Notes: generated by a model from the letters alone, not told the origin. Shown: positions 46,701 to 56,981, counted from the first letter of the stretch. The stretch: DNA of 64,000 bases from Stereocaulon alpinum (GCA_018257865.1 JAEUBA010000013.1:1-64000), one strand, 5' to 3'. Program-made: numbers and translations.

Positions 46701-48762
46701 TATTATCATTGACTCTTGGTCCTTGGATTCGAGACTGCGACAACGGGCAGGGCGGGCACGACATCCACGCCAACTAACTAACTGATTGAACGAACCGTGG
46801 GACGGTGGGAGGGCCATCAAGGTTCTCAGGACTAGAGGTGAAAGCGAAAGCGTAGAACTATTAGCTGTGGGCATGTCGACCCGCGGATGGTGTGTGGAGA
46901 AGGGGTATTACAGTGTTTTGATAGGCTGTCGGTCGTCGGTGGCTTCGGTTATGACAACGCATCAATCCACAATCCAGACCGCTAAGAAAAGTAGAAGCGC
47001 CGTACCCAAGGGTCACCCAAACATTCGCTGACTCGTGTCGAGAGGCATCAACGTGGCACGAAAGAACGGAGATTGTGAGTCGTGACAGGGTTTCCAATTT
47101 ACAATAATGATGGCGAAGTCTGCTGATCTCCTCTCCCAGACAAGGACGATGATCGGTGATGAAAGTGATGACTGACCCGGTCGAAACAATATTTTTTTTT
47201 TTCTTCAGCAGAGCCACGATCTTACGGCGTGGCCCATACCCCATACTCCAGCCCCCTTACATACGCAGAACAGTCAGCGGAAACGCCAACGGCGTAAGAG
47301 CGATCTACAAATGCAAGGAGGGCCGCTGCGGAATTAAGCTCGCATCGCGTCCGCCGCAAGATGCTGTGCATAAAGGTCTTGAAGCTTCATCAAGACAACC
47401 TAGAACAATAATTAGTATCCGCAAATCAGGAGCTGATTCAGAGTTTGAAACTAGACATGGTTTACGATGACAGCTCGATATTCCAGGACTCAACGTCAGC
47501 CTTATCGCGTCTCATCGTCTTGATAGGCTCTACGATTGTCTTCGCCCTTAGAACCCGCGCGCTGGGAGTGTGATTCCCAAATTCCCCCCGGCCGAGGGGG
47601 ACACCGGCGCGCTCTGCCTCACGGCGAAAAACCCGAAAGTAGGCGCAGGAATCTTGGCATCCTTTGATAAGTTGACTTCTCACTGGCAAAGTTTCACCCA
47701 AGTCATTGGGCACATGTCAATACGAGAAGATCTGACGTTGACATGAACAACTGAAAGTGCGGGTCTTCACATCAAGAACTTGAGGGATACCCTGGTCCTT
47801 CTCAAAGAGGAGTGCCACTTGCTGAATTCGGGCGCGGTGTCAACCGAGCCAGTGGCAGCCCTCCACGTCTTTCATCCCCTCGTCCTCATATCCCAGCCGC
47901 CTGTCACGGGTCTTTTGCACCGTAAGCCACCCGAGAACTGATCGCGAGCAATAAGTACGTTACTGGCAAGGACCGAAGATAGCTGACCAGTAATCAAATT
48001 AATAATCCCTGCCTATCGGATTAGCATTTTTGCTTTTCGCTGTACTACGGACGTACCCAGCCCAGCCGCACCTCCATCGCAAGACCAGGCGTAGGGAACG
48101 GCTTATGCATCCTACCCCTCAGTCCGGTTATCGTTGCCCCAGATTTATAAGTCTGACTGCATTGCGGATCGTGCCACTAATGCAGCTAGCGTCTTGGACA
48201 GGTACTTATGTACCTATGTTATGCATCCATCCCGTAGCACTGCCCGTGGTGCAGTTCTGGTGCAGCTAAAAATACCGGATCCGATCTCTGAAACCGCTGG
48301 TCAGCCCATTGTCTCGAGAAGTTCTGTTTATTGATGAGTGACGTTCTTGCCAGAGTCGACGAGCAAAGTCTCTGCGAGGGCCGAGGGCCGAGGGGCGTTG
48401 GCAGTTTCAGCCCTCGTTCACGGAGATTTGTATGGATTATTAAACATACGCCTGGCACTGGAGACGTTTCAGTTTGTTTTGTGTTTCAGACATTCCGATC
48501 ATCTGTCTAAGGTACTTAAGCCTAGCTCTACGCCCGTTGTAGAGACCCTCCAATGTCCGTTTGGAACACGCCGTTCTCACATGCAATGTCTGAAGTGCTA
48601 AAGATGTACTACGAGTACCCAAAGCGCATCCAGGTAATTCGTCAATGAAGAAGCAAAGAGGGCTGTGCCTAAACCGTGGGCCTGGGAGTGGCTAAGGCTT
48701 TGCGAGCTGAGCGTCGGGTCGCCTGAGCCTCGACAGCCAGTCCTGTCGTGTTCATGACTCTT
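43783..48762. promoter_or_regulatory. Long stuA upstream region, including an ATG-less in-frame extension
   Basis: Almost 5 kb without a confident gene. The first 432 bases (43,783-44,214) continue the stuA frame as Ser/Gln/Pro-rich coding-like sequence. Beyond that are G-rich tracts (GGAGGGAGGGAGGGGGGAG near 45,099-45,117), TTTTGTGCG repeats near 45,424-45,442, and scattered short open frames that could act as upstream ORFs. Known stuA genes in Aspergillus have unusually long, complex leaders with alternative starts, so this length fits. I see no tRNA or other RNA gene. An unrecognised gene between about 46,000 and 48,700 cannot be excluded. Confidence 0.5.
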
Positions 48763-49413
48763 CTAGAGAGTCAACTTCTCTATTCTGATCGCCATCTCTT
48801 CCGAAAGGCGGCCTGAACCGCTATAAAGCCCAGTCTCTATGCACAAACTCTCCATACGACCCATCAATTCAGTGGAAAGACTACTTGACACGCTGAACTT
48901 TACGCCTGACATCCACAACAACATGCGCAGAAGAGTCGACATATGTGTTAGCGAAGAGTCGTCGTTCAGGGACTCATAAAGGCTCGGAATCGGGCTCCTG
49001 GATACTTCGTTATCTATGGTATAGTAGAATGCCAGGTCACCTTTGGGTAGGGTTTTGCCCCGCAACAAGCATTCTTTGAGAGCGACAAACAACTCCTCAA
49101 CCTCTGCAGCCCATGATTGCCAGGCTCTATCCAAGAGAACTCCCTGTGTCCCCTGGGAGGTTCCCGGCTGAACGGTGGGTCTGTCTGGGTATTTCGAGAA
49201 CTTGCGGATCAAATGCATGTCATCTGGAGCGCAGATCTCGGTATGCTCCGTCTGATCGACCAGCTGGAAGAGTCGTGCTTCGAAATTGTCTGCCCATTCG
49301 TGCCAGAATTGCATCATGATCTTTGCCGCATCGTCTACGGTAAAGTCGTCTCCACAATTCATGATGTCTGACGTAGTCCAACCTTCCCGTTGAGGTAGGT
49401 TGATGGTGTTCAT
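48763..49413 (-). CDS. Trp-rich orphan protein A (paired with the next gene)
   Basis: A single exon with an ATG encodes 216 residues. It has no signal peptide or membrane segment and is acidic and helix-rich. Two Trp-centred repeats are visible, FWHEWADNF near residue 36 and AWQSWAAEVEELF near residue 97, separated by a block ending in YPDRPTVQP. The neighbouring gene on the same strand has the same pattern in the same order (TWTRWANKI, PRPTVPT, SWNDFADKL), so the two are diverged tandem paralogs. I recognise no database family. C-terminally this copy is Ser/Leu/Met-rich. Confidence 0.6.
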   Translation of the reverse strand: MNTINLPQREGWTTSDIMNCGDDFTVDDAAKIMMQFWHEWADNFEARLFQLVDQTEHTEICAPDDMHLIRKFSKYPDRPTVQPGTSQGTQGVLLDRAWQSWAAEVEELFVALKECLLRGKTLPKGDLAFYYTIDNEVSRSPIPSLYESLNDDSSLTHMSTLLRMLLWMSGVKFSVSSSLSTELMGRMESLCIETGLYSGSGRLSEEMAIRIEKLTL

Positions 49414-49929
49414 TTCGGTGCTCTTGTGGGTTGGTTGAATTGGTTGGTCACCGCTGTGTGTTCATTCGATGCTTTCGTGAAGGTTTGAAAAATCAATTTC
49501 AGCCACCTCGACCATGTAGTACAGGATTGTATCCATGGTCGAAGTGTCAAGATTTCACAACATTTGACAAAGAGTTGTCGAACAAAGTTATTGTGACGCT
49601 CTTTGTCCAGTGAAACATGCAAAGTTTTGATTGTGGTCCATTGCTACTTTCTACTGACGAAATGCTACAGCAAAGAGAAGCAAGTTCACCGAGAATGCTA
49701 GTCTCTTTTGTCTGCATGGAAATACCTTCGGGAGGGTTGTATTCCCTATCAGGACCGTCGTCCGACTAGAGAGGGCCGATGCAGGAGCAGTAATTCAGGC
49801 TTAGCTCCCTGAGGATATCTCACCATCCTTGTTCCGTCCATATCAAAGACGCAAGCTGGTTGCAAAATGTGCGCAGATTTTCAAAAGCGACCAGTGTACG
49901 AGTTTATGCCGGCTTCTAGGACGTGAATA
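49414..49929. other. Intergenic region between the Trp-rich paralogs
   Basis: 516 bases that should contain the promoter of the gene at 48,763-49,413 and the 3' end of its paralog. Nothing else seen. Confidence 0.45.
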
Positions 49930-50556
49930 TCACCTCTGAATTTTCATCCCGCCCAGCTTCGTCGCCAGCCCATCCTTTTCAGAGGCTGTCACGGGCTTAT
50001 GAGCTCTCTCTGGTCCCAACATGCTCTTTAGAATTCCTTGCACCTTCTTGCGTTTCGCGGGTTGGCTAGTAATCGATAAATCCGACATACCAAGATCTCC
50101 ATCATCATCTACCATTTGCATGGCTTTCCTTAGTACCAAATGATGGCGTGCGAGCTTCGTTGCCATGCTAATATGGGTCTGCTCCAGCTTGTCAGCGAAG
50201 TCATTCCAGCTTTCGTGAAGCATCACTAGAGGAAAATAAGGGAAGTCGTTGACATGCTGCTTTTGGACCTTGTTGTAGTCTTCCGCTGTTGGTACGGTGG
50301 GCCTAGGCGGATGGTTGGAGAACAACCAAATGAAGCCCATATAATCGTCCTCAGCCAGATCGAGCTCTTCGGCTTGCCGCTCCATATGACGGAAGTTATC
50401 ATCGATCTTGTTAGCCCATCGCGTCCATGTTCGGTGGATCGCTTCGAGCGCTGCACTGGGTGAGCCTTGTGCTGCCATGACTGCGTAATCAGCCTTCCAA
50501 TCCGGTCGTCGAGGTATCTCCGGAACCTTTCGAGGATCCTTGGGGGACCAAGCCAT
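49930..50556 (-). CDS. Trp-rich orphan protein B (paired with the previous gene)
   Basis: A single exon encodes 208 residues from the first in-frame ATG (MAWSPKDPRKVPEIPRRPDW). The middle half repeats the architecture of its neighbour: TWTRWANKIDDNF, an acidic helix, SNHPPRPTVPT, then SWNDFADKLEQTH. The C-terminus is basic (PAKRKKVQGILKSM) and could target the nucleus, unlike paralog A. The pairwise identity is low, so the duplication is old or the genes evolve quickly. Function unknown. It is divergent from the next gene, with 278 bases between starts. Confidence 0.62.
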   Translation of the reverse strand: MAWSPKDPRKVPEIPRRPDWKADYAVMAAQGSPSAALEAIHRTWTRWANKIDDNFRHMERQAEELDLAEDDYMGFIWLFSNHPPRPTVPTAEDYNKVQKQHVNDFPYFPLVMLHESWNDFADKLEQTHISMATKLARHHLVLRKAMQMVDDDGDLGMSDLSITSQPAKRKKVQGILKSMLGPERAHKPVTASEKDGLATKLGGMKIQR

Positions 50557-50834
50557 CGTACCGCCCAAATGTGACGACGTTAGGAGTCTTTCGTGTGTTG
50601 CATAAGTCAACTCAGAATGACTAAGGCTGTGGCATTAAGGAAGAAGAGATGACAATGCAACTTCTAAAGAAATCATTGTTTGCGTATTGTTACTGGTGCT
50701 GTGCCCCCAATGAAGAACCTCCCAGCTGTCATTGTAAAGTGTTATTGTTGGGACTTCTCATTCCCAAATCCAACTTCCATCCTAACGCTTCTCTACCATT
50801 CCCCAATTCGCCGCAACCCAAATAACTGCGACCA

Positions 50835-51608
50835 ATGATGACAGCATCATCACACCAAATCTGTCATTCTTACCTCGCGTGGGCGGGTCTTGACAGCTGC
50901 GAGGAGACCTACGTTGGTGAGCCTATAAGCCGGGAGCCGAGCGACGACGAAAACGGTGGGCCACTTCTACAAAGCGTAAGCCATCGATCGAGCCCACAAT
51001 CTGATGCGTCGCTTCGAAGGTCTTCTGACTCAAATTGCCAAGACATTAATCTCTTTGCCGATTTCGACGGAGTACATGCTGGAGCCTTGCCAAATGGCTA
51101 TGACGACCAGCCTGCTAATCTCGATCCGAGCAGATCGATGCATCCTCAAACCTCCGCCAGACCTATACCCTACACGGAGCTAACTCCATCCGACAATATC
51201 ATCCAGTGTCCTGATCCAGTCCCATTGAACGGCCCCGATATCCCTGCCATAACTAAAGAAGTCCACGTTGCCCGGAGCGCAATCCCCATAGTGATATCTC
51301 TCTACCTCGTCCTTTTCACGACAGGAATGCAGCATCCTTTGCGCCTGGAGAGCGTAGAAGCCACACTGCGAGAAAGAGTAGCGGACAAACAACGAAGATA
51401 CAAGGACGTTATGAAAGTCAAGATGTGGGAGAAATCAAAGAGTAAGAGTAATAAGCGCGAGGATGCTGCAGTTGCTGCAGCTATTGAACAGTCGAGAGCT
51501 TGGTACTGCGAGAGGCTGGAGCGTGCAAAGTCCGAGACGAAGGTACTCTTGAGGAGAGTGAAGATCTTTGTTGGGAAGTTCAGGGCACGGGAAAGGAGAC
51601 ATTCGTAG
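50835..51608 (+). CDS. Orphan single-TM protein with basic helical C-terminus
   Basis: A single exon encodes 257 residues. The first 140 residues are polar and probably disordered (Ser, Asp, Pro-rich). A hydrophobic segment, AIPIVISLYLVLFTTGMQ, lies near residues 148-165. The remaining 90 residues form a strongly basic helix (Lys/Arg/Glu-rich, KSKSKSNKRED, RRVKIFVGKFRARERR). There is no N-terminal signal peptide, so it is likely a single-pass anchor. The disordered half, TM and basic tail resemble the layout of the smaller proteins at 54.7-56.8 kb, but the TM sequence itself is not clearly related. No family recognised. Confidence 0.55.
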   Translation: MMTASSHQICHSYLAWAGLDSCEETYVGEPISREPSDDENGGPLLQSVSHRSSPQSDASLRRSSDSNCQDINLFADFDGVHAGALPNGYDDQPANLDPSRSMHPQTSARPIPYTELTPSDNIIQCPDPVPLNGPDIPAITKEVHVARSAIPIVISLYLVLFTTGMQHPLRLESVEATLRERVADKQRRYKDVMKVKMWEKSKSKSNKREDAAVAAAIEQSRAWYCERLERAKSETKVLLRRVKIFVGKFRARERRHS

Positions 51609-52726
51609 GGCAACGGTACTTACACATATTAGAGATCTCTATGTTCTCACGAATCCGTTCAACAGTAAGTAAATCACATATCATACCATGTTGGTGTCGG
51701 GAACTGCTTCCCTGTGCTGCCACGTCAAGGACGAAAAGAGTTCATGTTAAACGAAGTCATATTTCTCTAGGCACTGGACCCCCTTAGCGAATACCCTAAG
51801 CGAGCCCTTGGAGCGTAATCAGCACCTGATTAGGAGGCTTCTAGGGCGGCTCTGGGGGCAGCGTTCCGGGTAGTATGAGCTACTGTATGTCATGCACTTG
51901 ACGCGGCTGTGCTACTGCTATCTGTCCGCTAGCGACCTCAACGGTGACCTGGACAGGATCATTGCACTGCTTGCTTATCGCCTCCTTGTCGTCACGAGCA
52001 AAGTGTGTTTGCTTTTCGGTGTGGCCCGGCAAAAGAGAACACAATACAGGAAGCATAGTGTCGGCAGCATGCAGCTGGTAGAAGTCACATCAGTCTGAAA
52101 ATACCGTTGAGGCCTTCCTGGAATGATTGGAGACATGAACTTCTGACGTGGGGAGATCTTCGCACGGTTACCTACATCTTGTTGTCCTTCAAACTGTGAA
52201 TGCCAAGCTCGGGCGGCCGAATGATTTCAAATTCAGTATCAATGTTTCGATTGGAGATACTCGCAGTGGAGAATCTTTTGCCAGATCGATGTTGTCTATA
52301 CCTTGTCTATGTCTATTAAGAGAAATGTTCGTGCTTGTCCTATGGACATCATCCCAGAAGACTCTCGGTTGCCGGCAACAACCACGGGCTCCTTGCACCA
52401 AGGGCAAACATTATGGTAGTACTTAGCTGGCGTGTTGGCCGCCAGCCTGTGCTATGATGTGTTACTACAACACCCTACATATATATACAGCGTGCTGGCC
52501 GTTGATGTGTTACTCAGGCGTCTAGCAACAAGCACTTGTTCTAAAAACTTAGAGTGTCTTAGACACCCTTTCTTCCACAGCCTTGGTGTCTTATCCACGA
52601 ACTTCCTTCAATTCTTTTCTTCCGTCAAGAAACACCACTGGCATCAACACGGTCTTAACCACACACAGCTTCAACCGCTTACGGACTGATATTTTAACGT
52701 CACAGAACATAGATACCAACGCCATC
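51609..52726. other. Intergenic region, no confident gene
   Basis: About 1.1 kb. Several short frames exist, none with a domain or signal. Part must be the promoter and leader of the 52,727 gene. Confidence 0.45.
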
Positions 52727-53929
52727 ATGTTGGACCTTCCCTCAACACTGGTACTGTCGTGTCTTATGGCGGCTCTGTCCTCGAAGAGCGGACTTAGGAA
52801 CACTCTCAACACAATCATCATCTGCCTCATCTACGTGCTAGGCGGTGGCTTTGCTCTAGGACTCTTATTCGCCACTTACGACTCCATCAACTCTCATATA
52901 ACGGGTTTTGAATGGACGCTGGAACGTTGCGAGACTGACTTCAAGTATCTCTTTGTGGCCATTGCTTTTCCCAGCCTAGTTTTCTTCTCATCCGGCGGCC
53001 TCGGCTCTGGGCTTGACGATAACGAGGATGTCTTGACGGACGTAGACAATGAAATCTCATCAGAACCGCGTCAATCAGATGATGGAGACCATCAGACGAT
53101 GACACCAAAATACAACAAAGAGCAAAATGTGGTAAACACCATGATGCTTACAGTGGATACACTGTGGCTACGGATGCCACTCGGGGGCCGCGATGTCAGC
53201 CGCAGAAGGGTTTCCCAAGACTTCACGATCAATAGAGCAATGAAGAAGATGAAGATCGTACACCATAGTCCAATCCTGAACACACTGACGCCGAGTCCCA
53301 CGGTCCCAAGCACAATGGTGCTCAACATAGCAGCGCTACAAAACCAGCCAAAGGACCAATCGACCAGGCACGCAAATCAACCTTCGGTCGATCTTAGTAG
53401 CAGGAAACTCGGCAGATTACTACTCAAAGACTTTCTTGCCCTGAAGGCAGGTGTGAAAATCCCAAGCCCAGAGGAATCTGTGTTCATCTCGGAGGTAGAC
53501 AAGTACGCGCAACTCAAGTCGAGGGCGATGAACAAGGTTTCAGAACCAAGTACCTCTGAGAGTGTGTGCTCGAGCTTAAGCGGAGAGTCGTTCTTCCAGG
53601 CTGGTGTCAGACTGACTATGTCGTCAAAGATTGAGACTTCGAGGAAGCGGTCAGCAAAAAGTCCTCCAGGTAGTGGACTTTTGGATCCGGAGTCAGAGTT
53701 CCAAGCTAGGCTTCGCAGCGACATGCAGAAAAAGGGTGAGAGTAGGAGGATGAGGTCTGGTATGAGCACTCCAGGGAGTGTGTCTTCGAGTACCAGTGAG
53801 GAGTCGGATTTCCAAACCGAGTTCCGCAAGGCCATGTGGCCGAATGGTGAGACGCCAACGGGGAGCGGGAGGAGTTCGCGACCAAGTACGCCAGGAAGCG
53901 ACTTCCGGAGTGGAAAATTGGAGCTTTGA
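52727..53929 (+). CDS. Orphan multi-TM protein with a C-terminal three-unit repeat
   Basis: A single exon encodes 400 residues from the ATG starting MLDLPSTLVLSCLMAAL. Hydrophobic segments lie at about residues 5-18, 27-48 (NTIIICLIYVLGGGFALGLL) and 74-92 (FKYLFVAIAFPSLVFFSSGG), so two or three membrane passes are likely. The rest is hydrophilic. The last 130 residues carry three imperfect units of about 35-40 residues, each with a Ser/Glu run, a Phe-Gln core (FFQAGVRLTM, EFQARLRSDM, DFQTEFRKAM), a basic stretch and a (S/T)-P-(P/G)-G-S end. These repeats look like phosphorylatable docking units. No family recognised. Confidence 0.62.
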   Translation: MLDLPSTLVLSCLMAALSSKSGLRNTLNTIIICLIYVLGGGFALGLLFATYDSINSHITGFEWTLERCETDFKYLFVAIAFPSLVFFSSGGLGSGLDDNEDVLTDVDNEISSEPRQSDDGDHQTMTPKYNKEQNVVNTMMLTVDTLWLRMPLGGRDVSRRRVSQDFTINRAMKKMKIVHHSPILNTLTPSPTVPSTMVLNIAALQNQPKDQSTRHANQPSVDLSSRKLGRLLLKDFLALKAGVKIPSPEESVFISEVDKYAQLKSRAMNKVSEPSTSESVCSSLSGESFFQAGVRLTMSSKIETSRKRSAKSPPGSGLLDPESEFQARLRSDMQKKGESRRMRSGMSTPGSVSSSTSEESDFQTEFRKAMWPNGETPTGSGRSSRPSTPGSDFRSGKLEL

Positions 53930-54751
53930 GTTGAGCTCCATGTGTCGATGTTCTCAGGATGTTGAATATCTTAGAGCACCTGATAACGCATAATAGGGAT
54001 AAGGCGGACTGAATTACACTCAAAAGATAAGGCATGTTTACGCTTCACGATCTAAAGTTGGAGATTTTCATATAGTGCGAATGCTCGCCAAGGCAAGATT
54101 TGGTCTTGGTACTATAGTGTGACCTGTTTCCTACACTTCGGGAGAACTCATACACTGAACGCCGAACTTCGATACCTCCATCCAAAAGAACGAGGCCTGT
54201 TGTTCGGCTCATAAGAGTAATCGTGTCTAAGCATTACCGTTTCAGTCAGCGACAACGTCGTCTGAGCAGCTCCAATGTCTGTTTACCGTCTTTGGCAATA
54301 CCCATTGCTTTCTCTTCCGAACAATATCCTCTTGTTTCCCGTGTGACAAGGCCATTGTATTCTGGATACATTGCCATTCCATTGTTGCTCGCTCTTTCAC
54401 TCAGTACAATAGCTTTCGCTGTCGTCATATAACAAAGAAGACTTGTCTCATTGCCGCACAATCAATGCACGTACAAAAACCCACATCTTTCCTACGCTAT
54501 TCTGAGTCCTGAAACTCCACACACAGATCACTCGGTATTCGACCCGACTTTCCAAAGCAAGAGGCTAAGTGTATAACAGCTGAAGCAAGCAACAAGAAGC
54601 AGATCATCGAACCTTCCACAACTTGGCTCCCAGCATATAAAAGAAAGGACTTGGACTCGGACTCCTCGGAATACTTGCGCCACTGTCACCAGTACCAAAT
54701 ATTGCCAAAATTATTATCATCATCACCACCAATAGTAGAAGCCTACCGGCC
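53930..54751. other. Intergenic region, no confident gene
   Basis: About 820 bases. A frame at 54,223-54,432 encodes a C-terminal hydrophobic segment but opens with GTG, not ATG. I treat it as unproven. Confidence 0.45.
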
Positions 54752-55330
54752 ATGGAGTCCATCAATGTCACCGGCTTCTTCAAGAATGCATACATCGGTA
54801 TGAGCGATCGTATTCAAGATATGCAATTGTCTCAACTCCCGCCTATCGACTACTCGAGCATCTACCCCAGTGATATCCCCATGTTTAACCTAGGCATGGT
54901 CATCTTTATCAGCGTCATCTCAATCATCTCGCTCTACAAGCTAGCCACGATCAATAAGAAAGTGCACGAGACCGCTTCAGCGATCGAAGCGAAAGACGAG
55001 ACCTACCACGAGATCCGTCACTCATATTTTGGGGCGGAACAGGCAATGTATGACTGCTGCCAATCTGACGACTTTAGCTTCTCTTCGTCTATCGACGAGA
55101 AGCCTATTGTCTTTTCGGACCCTTTTGCACCGAAGCCGCTGTTCAGAACTTCTTACCGAGGACGGTCTGGTTATGATCTGAGGACCAGGCCTACGCCTAG
55201 AACCGAGAAAGGTTGGTATGCGTTGGTTCAGCAGAGCACGAGGGGGCCTAAGAGTGGTGATAAGAGAAAGGCTGCCAAGGAGGGAAAGGAGCTTGCGAGG
55301 AAGAGGTCGAGGGGCGGCTTCCTTGCGTGA
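54752..55330 (+). CDS. FIS-type small membrane protein 1 (unknown function)
   Basis: A single exon encodes 192 residues. The first 45 residues are polar. One membrane segment (FNLGMVIFISVISIISLYKL, about residues 46-65) is followed by NKKVHE, and the rest is hydrophilic with a basic, Lys/Arg-rich end (GKELARKRSRGGFLA). The TM and its C-terminal flank resemble the next gene, which has LGICVFISLLCILVL and then WKEVPHE: the shared pattern is LG-x-x-[VI]-FIS, aliphatics, then K-[KE]-V-x-HE. No signal peptide, so probably an N-out or N-in single anchor. No known family. Confidence 0.62.
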   Translation: MESINVTGFFKNAYIGMSDRIQDMQLSQLPPIDYSSIYPSDIPMFNLGMVIFISVISIISLYKLATINKKVHETASAIEAKDETYHEIRHSYFGAEQAMYDCCQSDDFSFSSSIDEKPIVFSDPFAPKPLFRTSYRGRSGYDLRTRPTPRTEKGWYALVQQSTRGPKSGDKRKAAKEGKELARKRSRGGFLA

Positions 55331-55824
55331 GTTGGCACAGGTAAGTGGGTTTCGGTTGTGTTCGTTCTTGAAAGATGCGCTATATGCACGGTCTGTTTCA
55401 ATTTCGGACTTGGTTAGGCTGTCATCGTAGGAGCACGCCTAATAGTTAATACTGGAGCTCATAGAGCAAAGGACATGTTGATACCAAGAAAATCTGCGCG
55501 AACACATTGTCATATCCAAAGTGACGGACTGAGTGAGACTGATGCATTTAGTACCACCGAGCAAGGGGTGTTTTAGACCTATAGGCAAAAATTTGACATC
55601 AGTCTGTGTCAAGCTAACCTTTGGTATGTAACACAAAGCGGTCGCTCTTCCGCTTGACACTCCGGAGAGGCTCCATATAGGAGGCCAATATCAATGTTAT
55701 TATCTTCTGTCCCTCTTGTGTTTCCGGACCTATCCTCCAGCCTCTCCACATATCCACGTCTTCCACGCAGAGCTCCAAGGTCAGAATATCACACCACATC
55801 ACACACCGCATCACACATCTTGAA
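55331..55824. other. Intergenic region between FIS-type genes 1 and 2
   Basis: 494 bases with no other gene visible. It should hold the promoter of the second gene. Confidence 0.45.
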
Positions 55825-56244
55825 ATGGCCTACCGCTTCGACACCACGCTACATCACAGTGTCCAACACTTCAACTCCTCTCACAATGCCCGAACTAAGC
55901 CCAATCCACTCAGCGGCTTTCTCTTCTCGGTCACCGATCATTTCGTCATAGATCACATGTTGTTCCTCGGTATCTGCGTCTTCATCTCTCTATTATGTAT
56001 ACTCGTTCTTTGCACTTTAGTATTTTTCTGGAAAGAAGTCCCACACGAGCAGAGAAACAACGAACAAAGGGTTCGTAACCAGGAGACTGCAGCATATACG
56101 AGGTCGAGCATACAACATGAGCTGATTGACAGGCGCATGTATAAGGGGGGTTGGCCTAAAGAGTCATTCCGCAAAGTCCGGCAAACTGGGAAGAAGATGA
56201 TGAGGGCGAAGAAGGGGAGCACAAGAATTTGGGTAGAAGGGTGA
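55825..56244 (+). CDS. FIS-type small membrane protein 2 (unknown function)
   Basis: A single exon encodes 139 residues. A polar, His/Asn-rich N-terminus of about 45 residues is followed by a long membrane segment (MLFLGICVFISLLCILVLCT, about residues 48-70) and the flank FFWKEVPHEQ. The C-terminal 65 residues are basic and helical (FRKVRQTGKKMMRAKKGS). TM and flank align with the preceding gene without a gap until the HE pair, suggesting tandem duplication with rapid change outside the anchor. Cys residues in the TM are specific to this copy. Confidence 0.62.
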   Translation: MAYRFDTTLHHSVQHFNSSHNARTKPNPLSGFLFSVTDHFVIDHMLFLGICVFISLLCILVLCTLVFFWKEVPHEQRNNEQRVRNQETAAYTRSSIQHELIDRRMYKGGWPKESFRKVRQTGKKMMRAKKGSTRIWVEG

Positions 56245-56520
56245 CTCATCGATATACACCTATGGCCTGCTTTCTTAGCTCTTTGTGAACGGTATCTGTC
56301 CATATTCGTGGAAGCAGGATACTACAAACCTTCAGATATGTAAAATCAAACAATGGGGTTGTCTCCTCTACTAGCCACGATAAGTGCCTTAACCATCTTT
56401 CGAACACAGTCCTGCAACACATAGAAAGCCTACCTTACTCTCTTCTATTCCCAAATTCTCAAGTCTCCATCCTCCAGAATCGACCGTTTTCTGGCGTCTA
56501 CCTTACTTACACAGCACAAC

Positions 56521-56823
56521 ATGCCACGCACCAACAACCATCAGCCATACCCCCAATCAACAATGTCTCAACTTACTAACGCTGTCGAGACCTGGCTCGA
56601 AGACCCAATAGTCAGCTGGACCCTTTTCTTCATCTTCATCTTCGTCTTCATACCCTTGACAGTTTTCATATTCAAGCTTAGCATTGACGTTGAGCATGGG
56701 CCGGCAAACACGCCTGCAAAAGCAAAGAGCGATCAGGGAAATAAAAAGTCGCCTGTTCGGAAGATGAAGAAGGTCAATCATAAGGGTAATATTGGATGGT
56801 CTGATGAAACCTCGCTTCGCTGA
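56521..56823 (+). CDS. FIS-type small membrane protein 3 (unknown function)
   Basis: A single exon encodes 100 residues; an internal ATG at 56,563 (MSQLTNAVETW) is an alternative start. A membrane segment rich in Phe and Ile (WTLFFIFIFVFIPLTVFIF, about residues 33-51) is followed by KLSIDVEHG and a short basic tail (PVRKMKKVNHKGN). The VEH after the anchor recalls the V-x-HE of the two upstream genes. It is shorter and its link to them is weaker than theirs to each other. Same strand and spacing support one tandem set. Function unknown. Confidence 0.55.
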   Translation: MPRTNNHQPYPQSTMSQLTNAVETWLEDPIVSWTLFFIFIFVFIPLTVFIFKLSIDVEHGPANTPAKAKSDQGNKKSPVRKMKKVNHKGNIGWSDETSLR

Positions 56824-56981
56824 GAAGAAGACGATGAGCCCAACGGGCATTGATGGAGATGCTGCGCTTTTTGATGAGAGGTACACATAGTGAGAGAAAC
56901 ACAGGCTGGAGGAAACTTGCATATAGTTATACTTGCTCGAGAAGCGCAATCTTCCGTCTCATATTGCTTACCTACCAGTCT

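Noticed and set aside
46861..47244. 127-codon minus-strand frame upstream of stuA
   Set aside because: It lacks domain, signal or coding-like composition and overlaps other random frames. A T-run near 47,190 encodes a run of Lys in it.
54223..54432. 69-codon frame with a C-terminal hydrophobic segment
   Set aside because: It opens with GTG and has no in-frame ATG before the hydrophobic part, so I could not support it as a gene. It may be a remnant of the small membrane families.
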